A stretch of DNA of 47,357 nucleotides from UBA4055 sp036721445 (GCA_036721445.1 DAIMKZ010000005.1:1-47357), one strand, 5' to 3'. Positions 34,046 through 43,114 are shown, counted from the stretch's first letter. The notes: generated by a model from the sequence alone, not told the origin. Numbers and translations: made by a program.

Positions 34046-37000
34046 TTATATAGCCCAGTACTTATTCTGAAAATTCTCTCTTTTTTCAGAGGGCATATTA
34101 GCTATAAGCTTTTCTGAAAGAAGATTAAGTTTTTCTTCGAAAAATTCCGCATTTCTTTTCTGGGATCTGTTCCTGAAGTAAAAAAATGAGGAAAGTATTG
34201 GAAAATAGCTGTCGAAAATATATCCCTTCGCGTAATTTTCTTTTCCCAGTTTTACGGTAGTTTTTAGTGAATAGGAGTAGTTTTCACTTATCAGGCTTTC
34301 AATGACATCGAAATAGTCGTAAATATGAGGAGTATCTGAAAATGATGATTTAAGCTCTCCGATCAATCCTGTAAGCCGTAAATTATTATGATCCCCTTCA
34401 TAATTGTTGGCTGAATTATTAAAATATTTCATGAGAAGAAGCATTTTTATATACCTTGCTGAAACCTTCGGTAGTTCCTGTATGATCTTTTCAGTTACTT
34501 CTTTTGAGTACATGGAGAAAAGCAGTTCGATCTGACTGAACAGAACTTTCATTGCAGGAGAATTTTCAAGTTCGGGATATATTCTCAGAATATTCTTCTG
34601 ATAGGCGTTATAGCCTTCAGGGTCTTTTATTATATAATGGTAATATGCCAGGGATACAATGAATCTTTTAATCTCGTCCTTATTCGCCACTTTGGAAACA
34701 AGGTTCATAGCGAACCGTATGTTGATCTCTGCGTCACGCCATCTTCCGGTGCCGATCAGAAAATTCACATATTTGCTGTAAATCCTGAAAAGCCCCAGGT
34801 AATCCCTGAACCTCTTACCGAGTGTTATTGCTTTCTCGAATTCTATATCCACTTTGGAGGCGGTCATCCTCATATTGCTCATCGCTTCAACTTTATCGGA
34901 GATCACCGTGATCAGATTGTTCCCTATGGTCTTTTTTACCGATATCTGTTCTATCGCGGATAGAAGCTCATACGCTCTCTTCAGTTTCCCGCTCCTGAGC
35001 ATAAGGTTCGCGTAGAGATACTTAAGGGTAAGCTCTTCGACCTTGTTGATATCGTGCGAAGGATTTTTCAGGAGAGTTTCACAAAGTTCGGCTGCAGTTC
35101 TGCTTTTTCTTGTCACTATCAGATCGAATATAAGTGCAAGATTGATGTCCAGAGTTTCTGCCGGATAAACGAAATCCGCCTCAAGATATTTGTAAATATG
35201 TATGAGCTTCAGGTATATCTCGGATTTTTGAATAAGCGAGGCGTTGGAGAAATACATGCCTGCGGCAGAAACAGCTTTCAGAGTAGTATCGTCAAGTACT
35301 GCAGAATTTTTTTTCAGTTCGTGTTCTATCATATCTCTGCATACCTTTATCCTTCCGGTTCTTGTGAGGAATGTCAGTCTCTTGAAAAACACTTTGAGAT
35401 ACTGGTCGAAATCACCCGTTTTCTTTAAGACTGAAGACGCTTTCTTAAGGAATTCAGATTTTTTGTGTAGAGATATCTGAGTTCTGGAAAAACAGATGCT
35501 GTCGGATATTATCTGTGCGTACTCCGCCGATCTTTTCGGTATTTTTATATTTTTAAGAAGCTCTTTATAATATATGAACGCTTCGTCAAAACTGCCCATG
35601 GAGATCAGGAGTAGATAAAGATCTTTCAATATCGAAACTCTTGTTTTCGTTGTGATATTGAAGCTCTTGTAATAGAATATCAGAAAATTCTTTCTGTCGA
35701 TGTTCAGGTTATGTTCCCTGCAGTATTCAATTGTTTCCTTAAGCTGTTTTTTCTTTATTCTGCCTTCCGCCGATGATTTTATCAGGCAGTAAGTATATGT
35801 TATCAGGCTTCTTTTCTTCTTTGCCCCGTAATACTCGGTCAGCCTGTCATAGAAACTCTGTCTGTCCTCTTTCGAAACATTTCTGATAACTTTTGTAAAA
35901 TTTTCGTTCTTGATAAAAAAATATTTATCACCTCTCTTGATCCTGAAATCGATGAGGCTCATGCGCTGAAGCTTTGACATTATACTTCTCAGGTCATCAA
36001 TGTCGAAAATATGCCTGATCTTGTCATAATTTGCACCTTCGTCGAATTTGCCTGCTATGAAAAGGAATATGAACTTCTCGTTCTGGGACAGGTTAGCGAA
36101 CCTTGCCTGATAGATATCGATGATCTTGGAGTGATAACTTATATTCTCAGGGAATTCAAATTCATACCTGCCCTCTTTGAGATTGAAATATTTGTGCGAT
36201 ATAAGGAATTCAAGATAGCTTTTGACCAGGAACATGTTGCCGTTGCTTTCCTTCATAACATAAGGAATTATCTTCTCGTCGATATTTTCCGCGGCCGTTC
36301 TGAGCAGAAAAGAGATGTATTTTTTGACCTCGTTAACTTTAAGGTTCTCGATATAATATCTTTTGGGAGGTATCAGATAGTATATATTTTCGTATGATTT
36401 TAGCCTGCATTCCTCCCTGTCGACGAGATCGATGTCTATCGAAAGGATCACAAATAGAGGAGATGTTACTGAAAGGTTGAAGATAAAGGTCATCAGGTCT
36501 TTACCCGTATCCTCAAGGTTAGTAATGTCATCGATCAGCAGCAGAATGGACTGTTTTGTATTAAGATTGTCGAATATTTCCTTAATAACTGTTCTTATTT
36601 TGAATATCAGCTCTCTGTCCTGCACGAATGACCCGTCCGTATTTATAAGAGCGTTGGCTTTATCGAATATCCCGCTGCTTATCTCATTCTTTTCCAGAAA
36701 CCCGATAAGACCGAATATGAACTTTCTGAAAAAAATGTTTACGGCACCTTCCTCTTTCTCGACAGTGAGATAAAGGGACGGTATCCTGTTTAGCTGGGAT
36801 TTTATATTGAATGAGTCCATCAGCTGCGTCTTTCCGTTCCCGTTCTCCGATATCACCGATATCAGCATTCCGGTCCTCTTCTCGTTCCTCAGACAGAAGT
36901 TCAGATATTCGTCCTGGAGATCTGTAAGAAGGTTACTCTTGTCATAATACTCGTTGTTGAAGATCGTCTCAATCCTCTCCTCTTCTTCTCTTATGTTCAT

Positions 37001-37810
37001 TTCAAGAGCCGTTTCGAGATAGAGGATGAGCTGCTGGGCCGAATGAATCCTGTCCTCTTTTCTGGCGGCGCAGAGGTCCTTTACGAGGTTCTTTACAAAA
37101 TTCTCCTGGATCGAGCTGAAAGCTTCCTCTTCGCGGAATGATTCTTCAAGCTTTTTCTGTACTATCTCCTTGACAGATTTGCATTCGTCGAAGGGAAGCT
37201 TGTTTGAGAAAATATAATAAATTACCATGCCCAGAGAGTACAGGTCCACCCTGTAATCAATATCCTTTTTAAGAAGGACTTCAGGCGCGATATATATCAG
37301 CGTTCCCCTGACTTTCCCTGAAAAATCCTCCACTAGATTAGCGAGACCGAAATCCATGATCTTTGCTTTGATCCCTTCCTTCTCTCTTATCAGGAATATG
37401 TTGTCTGTCTTTATGTCGAAATGGATTATATGCCTGTTATGGATATAATTGAGACCTCTTGCGATCTGCAGAAGTATTTCAAGTTTCTCCTTGTATGAAA
37501 GCTCGGCGAAGGCGGTTGTGAGGTTTTCACCCTCAACGAACTCCATTGTAAAAAAATAGGTGTCCGTTTCTTTATATACGTCAAGATCGTATACTTTTAT
37601 TATGTTCGGGTGTTTAAGCGCGCTTACGAGCTTGAACTCGTTCTTGAATCTGTCGATCGCCTTGTTGGAAAAGAATTTTTCCTTGATCAGCTTTAGCGCA
37701 ACGATCCTGTTCTCCACAAAATCCTTGACAAGGTAAACGTTCCCCATCCCGCCCTCTCCGAGAAGACGGATTATCTCATACCTGTCGTTTATTTTGTTTC
37801 CGGGCTCCAT
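34046..37810 (-). CDS. Giant Ser/Thr protein kinase fused to an ATPase and helical-repeat region
   Basis: This 1254-residue signalling protein starts with a PknB-type kinase (11-290). It has glycine loop LGEGGMGNVY, ATP lysine Lys40, Glu58, catalytic Asp132 in HFDIKTDN, DFG at 153-155, and GTLIYIAPEVL. The usual HRD arginine is Phe131, so this is a non-RD kinase. A STAND/AAA-like ATPase follows, with a P-loop near residue 320 (SENGNGKTQ; the usual first glycine is Ser) and Walker B LLLIDDITNL. The rest (about 600-1254) is alpha-helical, TPR-like, for ligand or partner binding. Such kinase-ATPase fusions occur in Myxococcota and Cyanobacteria. The gene is 9 bases behind the second oxoamine synthase, in the same operon. 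No transmembrane helix is obvious. Confidence 0.88.
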   Translation of the reverse strand: MEPGNKINDRYEIIRLLGEGGMGNVYLVKDFVENRIVALKLIKEKFFSNKAIDRFKNEFKLVSALKHPNIIKVYDLDVYKETDTYFFTMEFVEGENLTTAFAELSYKEKLEILLQIARGLNYIHNRHIIHFDIKTDNIFLIREKEGIKAKIMDFGLANLVEDFSGKVRGTLIYIAPEVLLKKDIDYRVDLYSLGMVIYYIFSNKLPFDECKSVKEIVQKKLEESFREEEAFSSIQENFVKNLVKDLCAARKEDRIHSAQQLILYLETALEMNIREEEERIETIFNNEYYDKSNLLTDLQDEYLNFCLRNEKRTGMLISVISENGNGKTQLMDSFNIKSQLNRIPSLYLTVEKEEGAVNIFFRKFIFGLIGFLEKNEISSGIFDKANALINTDGSFVQDRELIFKIRTVIKEIFDNLNTKQSILLLIDDITNLEDTGKDLMTFIFNLSVTSPLFVILSIDIDLVDREECRLKSYENIYYLIPPKRYYIENLKVNEVKKYISFLLRTAAENIDEKIIPYVMKESNGNMFLVKSYLEFLISHKYFNLKEGRYEFEFPENISYHSKIIDIYQARFANLSQNEKFIFLFIAGKFDEGANYDKIRHIFDIDDLRSIMSKLQRMSLIDFRIKRGDKYFFIKNENFTKVIRNVSKEDRQSFYDRLTEYYGAKKKRSLITYTYCLIKSSAEGRIKKKQLKETIEYCREHNLNIDRKNFLIFYYKSFNITTKTRVSILKDLYLLLISMGSFDEAFIYYKELLKNIKIPKRSAEYAQIISDSICFSRTQISLHKKSEFLKKASSVLKKTGDFDQYLKVFFKRLTFLTRTGRIKVCRDMIEHELKKNSAVLDDTTLKAVSAAGMYFSNASLIQKSEIYLKLIHIYKYLEADFVYPAETLDINLALIFDLIVTRKSRTAAELCETLLKNPSHDINKVEELTLKYLYANLMLRSGKLKRAYELLSAIEQISVKKTIGNNLITVISDKVEAMSNMRMTASKVDIEFEKAITLGKRFRDYLGLFRIYSKYVNFLIGTGRWRDAEINIRFAMNLVSKVANKDEIKRFIVSLAYYHYIIKDPEGYNAYQKNILRIYPELENSPAMKVLFSQIELLFSMYSKEVTEKIIQELPKVSARYIKMLLLMKYFNNSANNYEGDHNNLRLTGLIGELKSSFSDTPHIYDYFDVIESLISENYSYSLKTTVKLGKENYAKGYIFDSYFPILSSFFYFRNRSQKRNAEFFEEKLNLLSEKLIANMPSEKRENFQNKYWAI

Positions 37811-37819
37811 TCTGACCTT

Positions 37820-39079
37820 TTATAATTTATCGGATATAGGATACATTTCGATTATCTCTTCCCTTGATTTTCCGAGTATTCCGAACTTTTTCCCGGTTTT
37901 AACGAACGCGTCCAGAGCCTTTTCGAGATGGTGATTTTCATGAGCAGCGGATATCTGTGTCCTGATCCTCGCTTTCCCTTTCGGAACGACGGGATAAAAG
38001 AATCCGATCGCATATACTCCTTCCTCATACAGTGTTCTTGAGAAATCCTGCGAAAGTTTTGCATTGAAAAGCATAACAGGAACGATCGGGCTTTGTGATT
38101 GTGTTAAAATAAATCCTGCCTCCTGAAGTCCGTTTTTCCAAAATTCTGTGTTCTTGTCCAGTTTGTCCTTCATGCCTGAAGAATGCATTATCATTTCCAT
38201 CACTTTAAGAACTCCCCCCACGACGACCGGAGAAATGGAATTTGAAAAGAGATACGGCCTTGATCTCTGCCTGAGTATCTCGATAATCTCCTGCCTTCCG
38301 GAAATACAGCCGCCAGACGCTCCGCCGAGAGCCTTGCCGAAAGTAGTGCTTATGATGTCCACCTCGCCCATTACGTTCAGAAGCTCATGAGTACCCCTTC
38401 CTGTCTTTCCCATAAAACCTGTGGCGTGAGAATCATCGACCATGACCAGAGCTTTATACATTTTTGCAAGCTCGCAGATCTTATCCACTTTCGCTACCGT
38501 ACCGTCCATCGAAAACACGCCGTCGGTTACGATAAGCTTTACCTTATAATTCCTCTCTTCCTCTAGTTTGAGCTGAAGATCGTCCATGTCGTTATTGGCG
38601 TATCTGATCTTTTTTGCCTTACAAAGTCTTGTACCGTCGATTATAGAAGCATGGTTCAGTGCGTCAGTGAAGATCGCGCAGTCCTCGTCCAGAAGAGCTT
38701 CGAAAACACCGAGATTAGCATCAAAAGCGGACGAGTACAGAATAGTGTCATCCATTCCCAGAAAAAGCGACATTTTATTTTCGAGCTCAACGTGAATATC
38801 CTGTGTACCGCAGATGAACCTTACCGACGACATCCCGTAGCCTCTCGTTGTCAGAATATCCCTGGCTGCGGTTATCACGTCGGGATGGTTGGACATGCCG
38901 AGATAATTATTCGAGCAGATGTTAACAATACCTTCGGATTTTATACCTTTCGGATGCTCAACATCGATATCCGCATACTGCGGCGACATTATCTTTCTTT
39001 CCTGTTTGTAAAGGCTGCCTTCTCTGATCTGCTCAAGCTGATCAGTATAGAACTTCTTCATTTCCCTGTCGAATGCCAA
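37820..39079 (-). CDS. Kbl-type alpha-oxoamine synthase, copy 2 (glycine C-acetyltransferase-like)
   Basis: This PLP enzyme of 419 residues most resembles E. coli Kbl (glycine plus acetyl-CoA to 2-amino-3-oxobutyrate). Shared features are NICSNNYLGMSNHPDV, GMSSVRFICGTQDIH, DALNHASIIDGTRLCKAKK, VDDSHATGF, the PLP lysine in TTFGKALGGASGG, and ARIRTQISAAH. I place the start at the TTG at 39079: CAGGAG lies six bases before it and the resulting N-terminus aligns residue for residue with copy 1. The ATG at 39106 has no usable site. No threonine dehydrogenase gene is nearby, so the role in threonine breakdown is not supported by context. Confidence 0.9.
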   Translation of the reverse strand: MAFDREMKKFYTDQLEQIREGSLYKQERKIMSPQYADIDVEHPKGIKSEGIVNICSNNYLGMSNHPDVITAARDILTTRGYGMSSVRFICGTQDIHVELENKMSLFLGMDDTILYSSAFDANLGVFEALLDEDCAIFTDALNHASIIDGTRLCKAKKIRYANNDMDDLQLKLEEERNYKVKLIVTDGVFSMDGTVAKVDKICELAKMYKALVMVDDSHATGFMGKTGRGTHELLNVMGEVDIISTTFGKALGGASGGCISGRQEIIEILRQRSRPYLFSNSISPVVVGGVLKVMEMIMHSSGMKDKLDKNTEFWKNGLQEAGFILTQSQSPIVPVMLFNAKLSQDFSRTLYEEGVYAIGFFYPVVPKGKARIRTQISAAHENHHLEKALDAFVKTGKKFGILGKSREEIIEMYPISDKL

Positions 39080-39085
39080 TTGATA

Positions 39086-39091
39086 CTCCTG
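39086..39091 (-). promoter_or_regulatory. Ribosome-binding site deciding a TTG start
   Basis: CAGGAG on the minus strand sits six bases before the TTG at 39079, whereas the in-frame ATG codons at 39106 and 39061 have no well-spaced site. Confidence 0.55.
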
Positions 39092-39150
39092 CTGATGAAA
39101 CAGCATTAAGTTTAATATCTATCCTGATCCTTACAGATCCATGGCCGGAC

Positions 39151-40398
39151 TTACTGTCCGTATTTCGCTATTATTTCCTGTTTTGTCTTTCCTAGTATGT
39201 CGAACTTCTTACCGACTTTTATAAATGCTTCAAGCGCTTTTTCGAGATGATGTATCTCATGGCCGGCGGATATCTGTGTTCTTATCCTTGCCTGTCCCTG
39301 CGGAACTACAGGAAAGAAGAAACCAATAGCGTAAATACCTTCCTCATAAAGTGCTTTTGAGAAGTCCTGCGACAGCTTTGCATTGAAAAGCATTACCGGA
39401 ACGATCGGCGTGTCGCCGTCCTTGAGAACGAATCCCGCTTCAGTTAGTCCTTTTCTCCAGAATTCGGTATTCTTTTCGAGCTTATCTCTTCTCTCGGTGC
39501 TTTTTGAAAGAATGTCGAGAACCGTGTTCACGCCCGAAACCACCACCGGTGCTATAGTATTTGAGAAAAGGTACGGTCTTGCTTTCTGCCGGCACATTTC
39601 GACAAGTTCCTTTCTGCCCGATACACATCCGCCCGACGCTCCGCCGAGTGCTTTTCCGAAAGTTGTGGTGATAATGTCGATCTTGCCCATCACGCCGTAT
39701 TTTTCGTGCGTCCCTCTGCCTGTCTTGCCGATGAAGCCGGAAGAATGGGATTCGTCGACGAAAAGCATCGCGTCATATTTTTCACACAGAGCTGACATCT
39801 CGTCCAGTTTGGCCGTATCTCCGTCCATTGAGAACACGCCGTCGGTGATGACTACCTTGAGCCTCTTGTCTGCATGAAGCTGAAGTTTTTCTTCAAGATG
39901 CGCCATATCGGAATGCTTGAAAGTGTCGTGCATTGCCGGAGCAAGCCTGATACCGTCTATTATTGAAGCGTGGACCAGCCTGTCAGAGATCATCACGTCA
40001 TCTTTGGTCAGAATAGCCTCGAATACTCCTGCGTTCGCATCCATGCAGGAAGGGAACAGAATAGTGTCCTCCGTTCCTAAGAATTCGGTGACCTTTCTTT
40101 CAAGCTCCTTGTGGATGTCCTGAGTTCCGCAGATAAAACGGACCGACGACATGCCGTAGCCTCTTGTGTCAAGACCTTCGTGGGCAGCTTTGATCACATC
40201 CGGATGGCTTGAAAGTCCCAGATAATTGTTCGCGCACATATTGATAACTTTTTTCAGAGAGGATCCAGTAGGAAATTCAACTTCTATATCAGCCGCCTGA
40301 GACGAATGTATGTATCTTTCCTGCTTGAATATTCCCTTTTCTCTGATTTCGTCCAGAGTGCCGTTGTATATGCTCCTAACTTTATCGCTGTAAGCCAT
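39151..40398 (-). CDS. Kbl-type alpha-oxoamine synthase, copy 1, next to a carrier protein gene
   Basis: This 415-residue PLP enzyme condenses an amino acid with an acyl thioester. Motifs are NMCANNYLGLSSHPDV, GMSSVRFICGTQDIH, VDESHSSGF, PLP lysine in TTFGKALGGASGG, and ARIRTQISAGH. It departs from Kbl more than copy 2: the region DRLVHASIIDGIRLAPAMHDTFKHSD replaces the KAKRYRYANND region of Kbl, and DES replaces DDS. It starts 10 bases after the carrier-protein gene with a good GGAG. Context suggests an acyl-carrier-protein thioester as acyl donor, as in bacterial serine palmitoyltransferases that have a dedicated carrier. Kbl activity remains the simpler alternative. Confidence 0.88.
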   Translation of the reverse strand: MAYSDKVRSIYNGTLDEIREKGIFKQERYIHSSQAADIEVEFPTGSSLKKVINMCANNYLGLSSHPDVIKAAHEGLDTRGYGMSSVRFICGTQDIHKELERKVTEFLGTEDTILFPSCMDANAGVFEAILTKDDVMISDRLVHASIIDGIRLAPAMHDTFKHSDMAHLEEKLQLHADKRLKVVITDGVFSMDGDTAKLDEMSALCEKYDAMLFVDESHSSGFIGKTGRGTHEKYGVMGKIDIITTTFGKALGGASGGCVSGRKELVEMCRQKARPYLFSNTIAPVVVSGVNTVLDILSKSTERRDKLEKNTEFWRKGLTEAGFVLKDGDTPIVPVMLFNAKLSQDFSKALYEEGIYAIGFFFPVVPQGQARIRTQISAGHEIHHLEKALEAFIKVGKKFDILGKTKQEIIAKYGQ

Positions 40399-40408
40399 AT
40401 CAGGTCTC

Positions 40409-40654
40409 CTACTTCAAAAATTCATTTACGAGTTTTACGATCTTGGTCACGCTGTCGAAAGCTTCCGGAGTAGCTTTGTCGTCAGGTATGGAGATCTTGT
40501 ATTTGTTCTCGAGGAACCTTTTTAAAGAGACCATCGAAAAAGAGTCCACGATGCCACCTGAAATTAAAGGCGTGTCGTAAGTCAGCACTTCATCTTCGTC
40601 TTCGAGATACTCGTTAATTACATACTTCAGTACTACATCTTTCATTTCGTCCAT
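40409..40654 (-). CDS. Stand-alone acyl/aminoacyl carrier protein
   Basis: The 81-residue, acidic carrier protein has the phosphopantetheine attachment Ser38 in GGIVDSFSMVSL. DSF in place of the DSL of fatty-acid ACP and the overall form resemble dedicated carriers of specialised pathways rather than housekeeping AcpP. It lies 26 bases after the synthetase gene and 10 before oxoamine synthase copy 1, so it is likely loaded by the former and used by the latter. CAGGAG precedes the ATG. Confidence 0.9.
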   Translation of the reverse strand: MDEMKDVVLKYVINEYLEDEDEVLTYDTPLISGGIVDSFSMVSLKRFLENKYKISIPDDKATPEAFDSVTKIVKLVNEFLK

Positions 40655-40680
40655 TTTGCTTCTCCTGTTTTTTTATATTT

Positions 40681-42384
40681 TTATTCGTCATCGAGCGTAG
40701 ATGTGTCGCCTATATCCTGACCCCATTCCTGAGCCCTGAGCATCCTTCTCATGATCTTACCGCTTCTGGTTTTAGGCAGCTTTTCCAAATATTCGATCTC
40801 CTGAGGCATGGCGAGAGGAGAAAGTTTTTTTCTGATGAAATTCATGATCTCAAGTTCAAGGTCTTCACCCGGTTCGAATCCGGGTTTTAATGTTACGAAC
40901 GCCTTGACGACCTCCATATTGACTTCATCCGGTTTAGATACTACAGCGGATTCTGCGACGGCGGGATGCTCGAGAAGCGCAGATTCAACTTCGAACGGGC
41001 TGACGAGGTGGCCGGCGGTGTTGATGACGTCGTCGTCCCTGCCCACGAACCAGTAGTATCCGTCCGCGTCGACAGTTGATTTGTCGCCGGGCAGGTACCA
41101 GCCGTTGGCGAATTTCTTTTTATATGTCTCCTCGTTGTTCCAGTATGTTCTCATCATAGCCGGCCACCCGGGCTTAAATCCGATCAGACCGGGCTTGTTG
41201 GGTTCGTTGATGGGTTCAAAAGTCTTCTCGTCAATGACCGCGCCAGTAACTCCGGGGAACACTTTGCCCATCGAGCCGGGTTTGACCTTCATTCCGGGAT
41301 AATTGCAGATCATCATCGATCCGGTCTCGGTCTGCCAGTATGTGTCGTAGAATGGTTTGCCGAACACTCTCTGCGACCAGATGACCGCCTCCGCGTTGAG
41401 AGGCTCGCCTACGCTGGCGAGATGCCTGAGCGAACTCAGGTCGTACTGTTTTACCAGCTCTTCGCCGGCTTTCATCAGCGACCTTATCGCAGTCGGGGCG
41501 GAGTACCACATTGTCACTTTGTTCTTCTGTATGAATTTATACCAGTTCTCAGCTGAGAAGCCGGCGTCTAGGACGCACTGCGTCACACCGTTCGACCACG
41601 CGCCGATTATGCCGTATGATGTTCCCGTTACCCAGCCCGGGTCCGCCGTACACCAGTAAATATCGCTGCCCTGCAGGTCAAGAACCCATTTCGCTGTAAG
41701 ATACTGTGAAATCATGGAATAATGAACATGCTTGACACCTTTCGGCAGCCCTGTAGTTCCCGATGTATAGTGAAGAACCGACGGCGATTCCGCTTTAGTC
41801 GGAAATATCTCGAATTCGTCTATCCATTCAGCCTTTTCAAGATCAAAAGCTTTCTCTCTATCTTTAAGCGGCTTTAAACCGTCATGGTCGATTATTATTA
41901 TATGCTCTAGGAACGGTGTTCTTTCAAGAAGCTTCCTTACTTTGCCGACATGCTTTCTCTGTGTGATGATCGCTTTGGTCTGAGCGTTCTCGAGCCTTAC
42001 GAAAAGACTCTCGTCCCCGAATGCCGAAAAAAGAGGCTGAGCTATGGCGCCGATCTTTAAGACGCCCAAAAATCCGAGATACAGCTCCGGAACTTTGTCC
42101 ATGAACAGACAGACCCTGTCCTCGTTCTTTATGCCGATGCTCCTCAGGTAATGGCCTATCGTGTTGGTGGCTTTTCTGATGTCGTCGAACGTGTATCTTT
42201 TTTCTTCCCCGCCGTGACCTTCCCAGATAAGCGCTGTTTTCTGAGCCTTCCCCATTTTGCAGATCCTGTCGGTGCAGTGCCATCCGATATTGATAACCTC
42301 GCCTTCTTTATAGCCGAGCTCTTCTTCAGCCGTTTTCCAGCTGAAGTTATTTAATCTTTCTTCGTAGGAACCGATGTTTGACAT
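40681..42384 (-). CDS. Acyl-adenylate-forming synthetase, AcsA-like (acetyl/short-chain acyl-CoA synthetase)
   Basis: This 567-residue ANL-family enzyme activates a carboxylate with ATP. It has the P-loop YTSGTTGLPKG, the adenine/acyl-pocket motif YDTYWQTETGS, GDKSTVDADGYYWFVGRDDDVI, and the C-terminal catalytic lysine in PKTRSGKIMRRML. It resembles Bacillus AcsA (about 570 residues), which uses acetate. The Trp in the WQTETG motif favours small acids. The downstream carrier protein raises the option of acyl-ACP loading. An upstream GTG (42390) is possible, but the ATG at 42384 has AGGGAG at the better distance. It is the first gene of the module. Confidence 0.88.
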   Translation of the reverse strand: MSNIGSYEERLNNFSWKTAEEELGYKEGEVINIGWHCTDRICKMGKAQKTALIWEGHGGEEKRYTFDDIRKATNTIGHYLRSIGIKNEDRVCLFMDKVPELYLGFLGVLKIGAIAQPLFSAFGDESLFVRLENAQTKAIITQRKHVGKVRKLLERTPFLEHIIIIDHDGLKPLKDREKAFDLEKAEWIDEFEIFPTKAESPSVLHYTSGTTGLPKGVKHVHYSMISQYLTAKWVLDLQGSDIYWCTADPGWVTGTSYGIIGAWSNGVTQCVLDAGFSAENWYKFIQKNKVTMWYSAPTAIRSLMKAGEELVKQYDLSSLRHLASVGEPLNAEAVIWSQRVFGKPFYDTYWQTETGSMMICNYPGMKVKPGSMGKVFPGVTGAVIDEKTFEPINEPNKPGLIGFKPGWPAMMRTYWNNEETYKKKFANGWYLPGDKSTVDADGYYWFVGRDDDVINTAGHLVSPFEVESALLEHPAVAESAVVSKPDEVNMEVVKAFVTLKPGFEPGEDLELEIMNFIRKKLSPLAMPQEIEYLEKLPKTRSGKIMRRMLRAQEWGQDIGDTSTLDDE

Positions 42385-42438
42385 ATACACACTCCCTGAT
42401 TTATTTAAATTAACTATAAAGTTCGTTCAAAGAGAATT

Positions 42439-42467
42439 AATTTATGATTTTATTGCGTTTAAATCAA
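42439..42467 (-). promoter_or_regulatory. Promoter of the synthetase-carrier-oxoamine synthase operon
   Basis: On the minus strand TTGATT (42462-42467), a 17-base spacer and TAAATT (42439-42444). The leader would be about 48 bases. It separates this operon from the TPR gene upstream, for which I see no terminator. Confidence 0.48.
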
Positions 42468-42499
42468 TCAAATTTTTATGTATTTACGGGACAGTGTTT

Positions 42500-43114
42500 T
42501 TACCTTCCCAGATAATATTTAGCCATCTCGTTGTCTTTATCCAGAATTATGACACTGCCGAATATAGTCATGGCCTCGTCTTTTTCGCCGTTCAGGAATT
42601 TACTTTCGGCGAGTATGTTCAAAAATACTGTGTTCGTCGGAAAAACCGCAAGCATTTTATCAGCTGTCTTAACTGCCTGATCGTATTTCTTTTGCTTCAT
42701 CAGCGCGGTTGCGTACCAGTAATTGGCGTAATAGTTGTAATAATCTATCTTGAAGACCTTTAGAGACTGTACCTCTACCTGTTCCCATTCCATTTTAGCG
42801 ACATTTATAAGATTGATCGTGTTAAGAACTTCGACCGAATAGGGATAAATTAACAAAGCTGTTTCAAGATGTTTTTGAGCGTTCGAAAAATTTCCTGAAA
42901 GATAATAAAGCCATCCCAGTCTGTAATTGACCGTATATCCTGAAGGGTAATCTTTAATAACTTTACCAAGCGCTGAGATCGCCTTATCGTATTTCTGACT
43001 GGTTTCAAATTTTATTGAGCTGTTATATGCCTCCTCAAGCTCTTTCTGGGACATTTCGGCAATTAGTGATATCGCCGCTGAAAAAAGGAACAGAAACAAG
43101 GCGGTTTTCTTCAT
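42500..43114 (-). CDS. Exported TPR-repeat protein
   Basis: The 204-residue protein has a signal peptide (MKKTALFLFLFSAAISLIA) and four to five TPR units (QKYDKAISALGKVIKDYPSGYT, GNFSNAQKHLETALLIYPYSVE, KKYDQAVKTADKMLAVFPTNTV, GEKDEAMTIFGSVIIL). It is a periplasmic adaptor by inference. Its ATG overlaps the stop of the barrel gene (ATGA), so the two proteins are made together. Function is unknown. Confidence 0.82.
   Translation of the reverse strand: MKKTALFLFLFSAAISLIAEMSQKELEEAYNSSIKFETSQKYDKAISALGKVIKDYPSGYTVNYRLGWLYYLSGNFSNAQKHLETALLIYPYSVEVLNTINLINVAKMEWEQVEVQSLKVFKIDYYNYYANYWYATALMKQKKYDQAVKTADKMLAVFPTNTVFLNILAESKFLNGEKDEAMTIFGSVIILDKDNEMAKYYLGR

Noticed and set aside
40681..42384. Plain acetate assimilation as the role of the AcsA-like gene
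   Set aside because: Not excluded by sequence, but not adopted as the sole explanation because of the tight linkage to a carrier protein and two oxoamine synthases.
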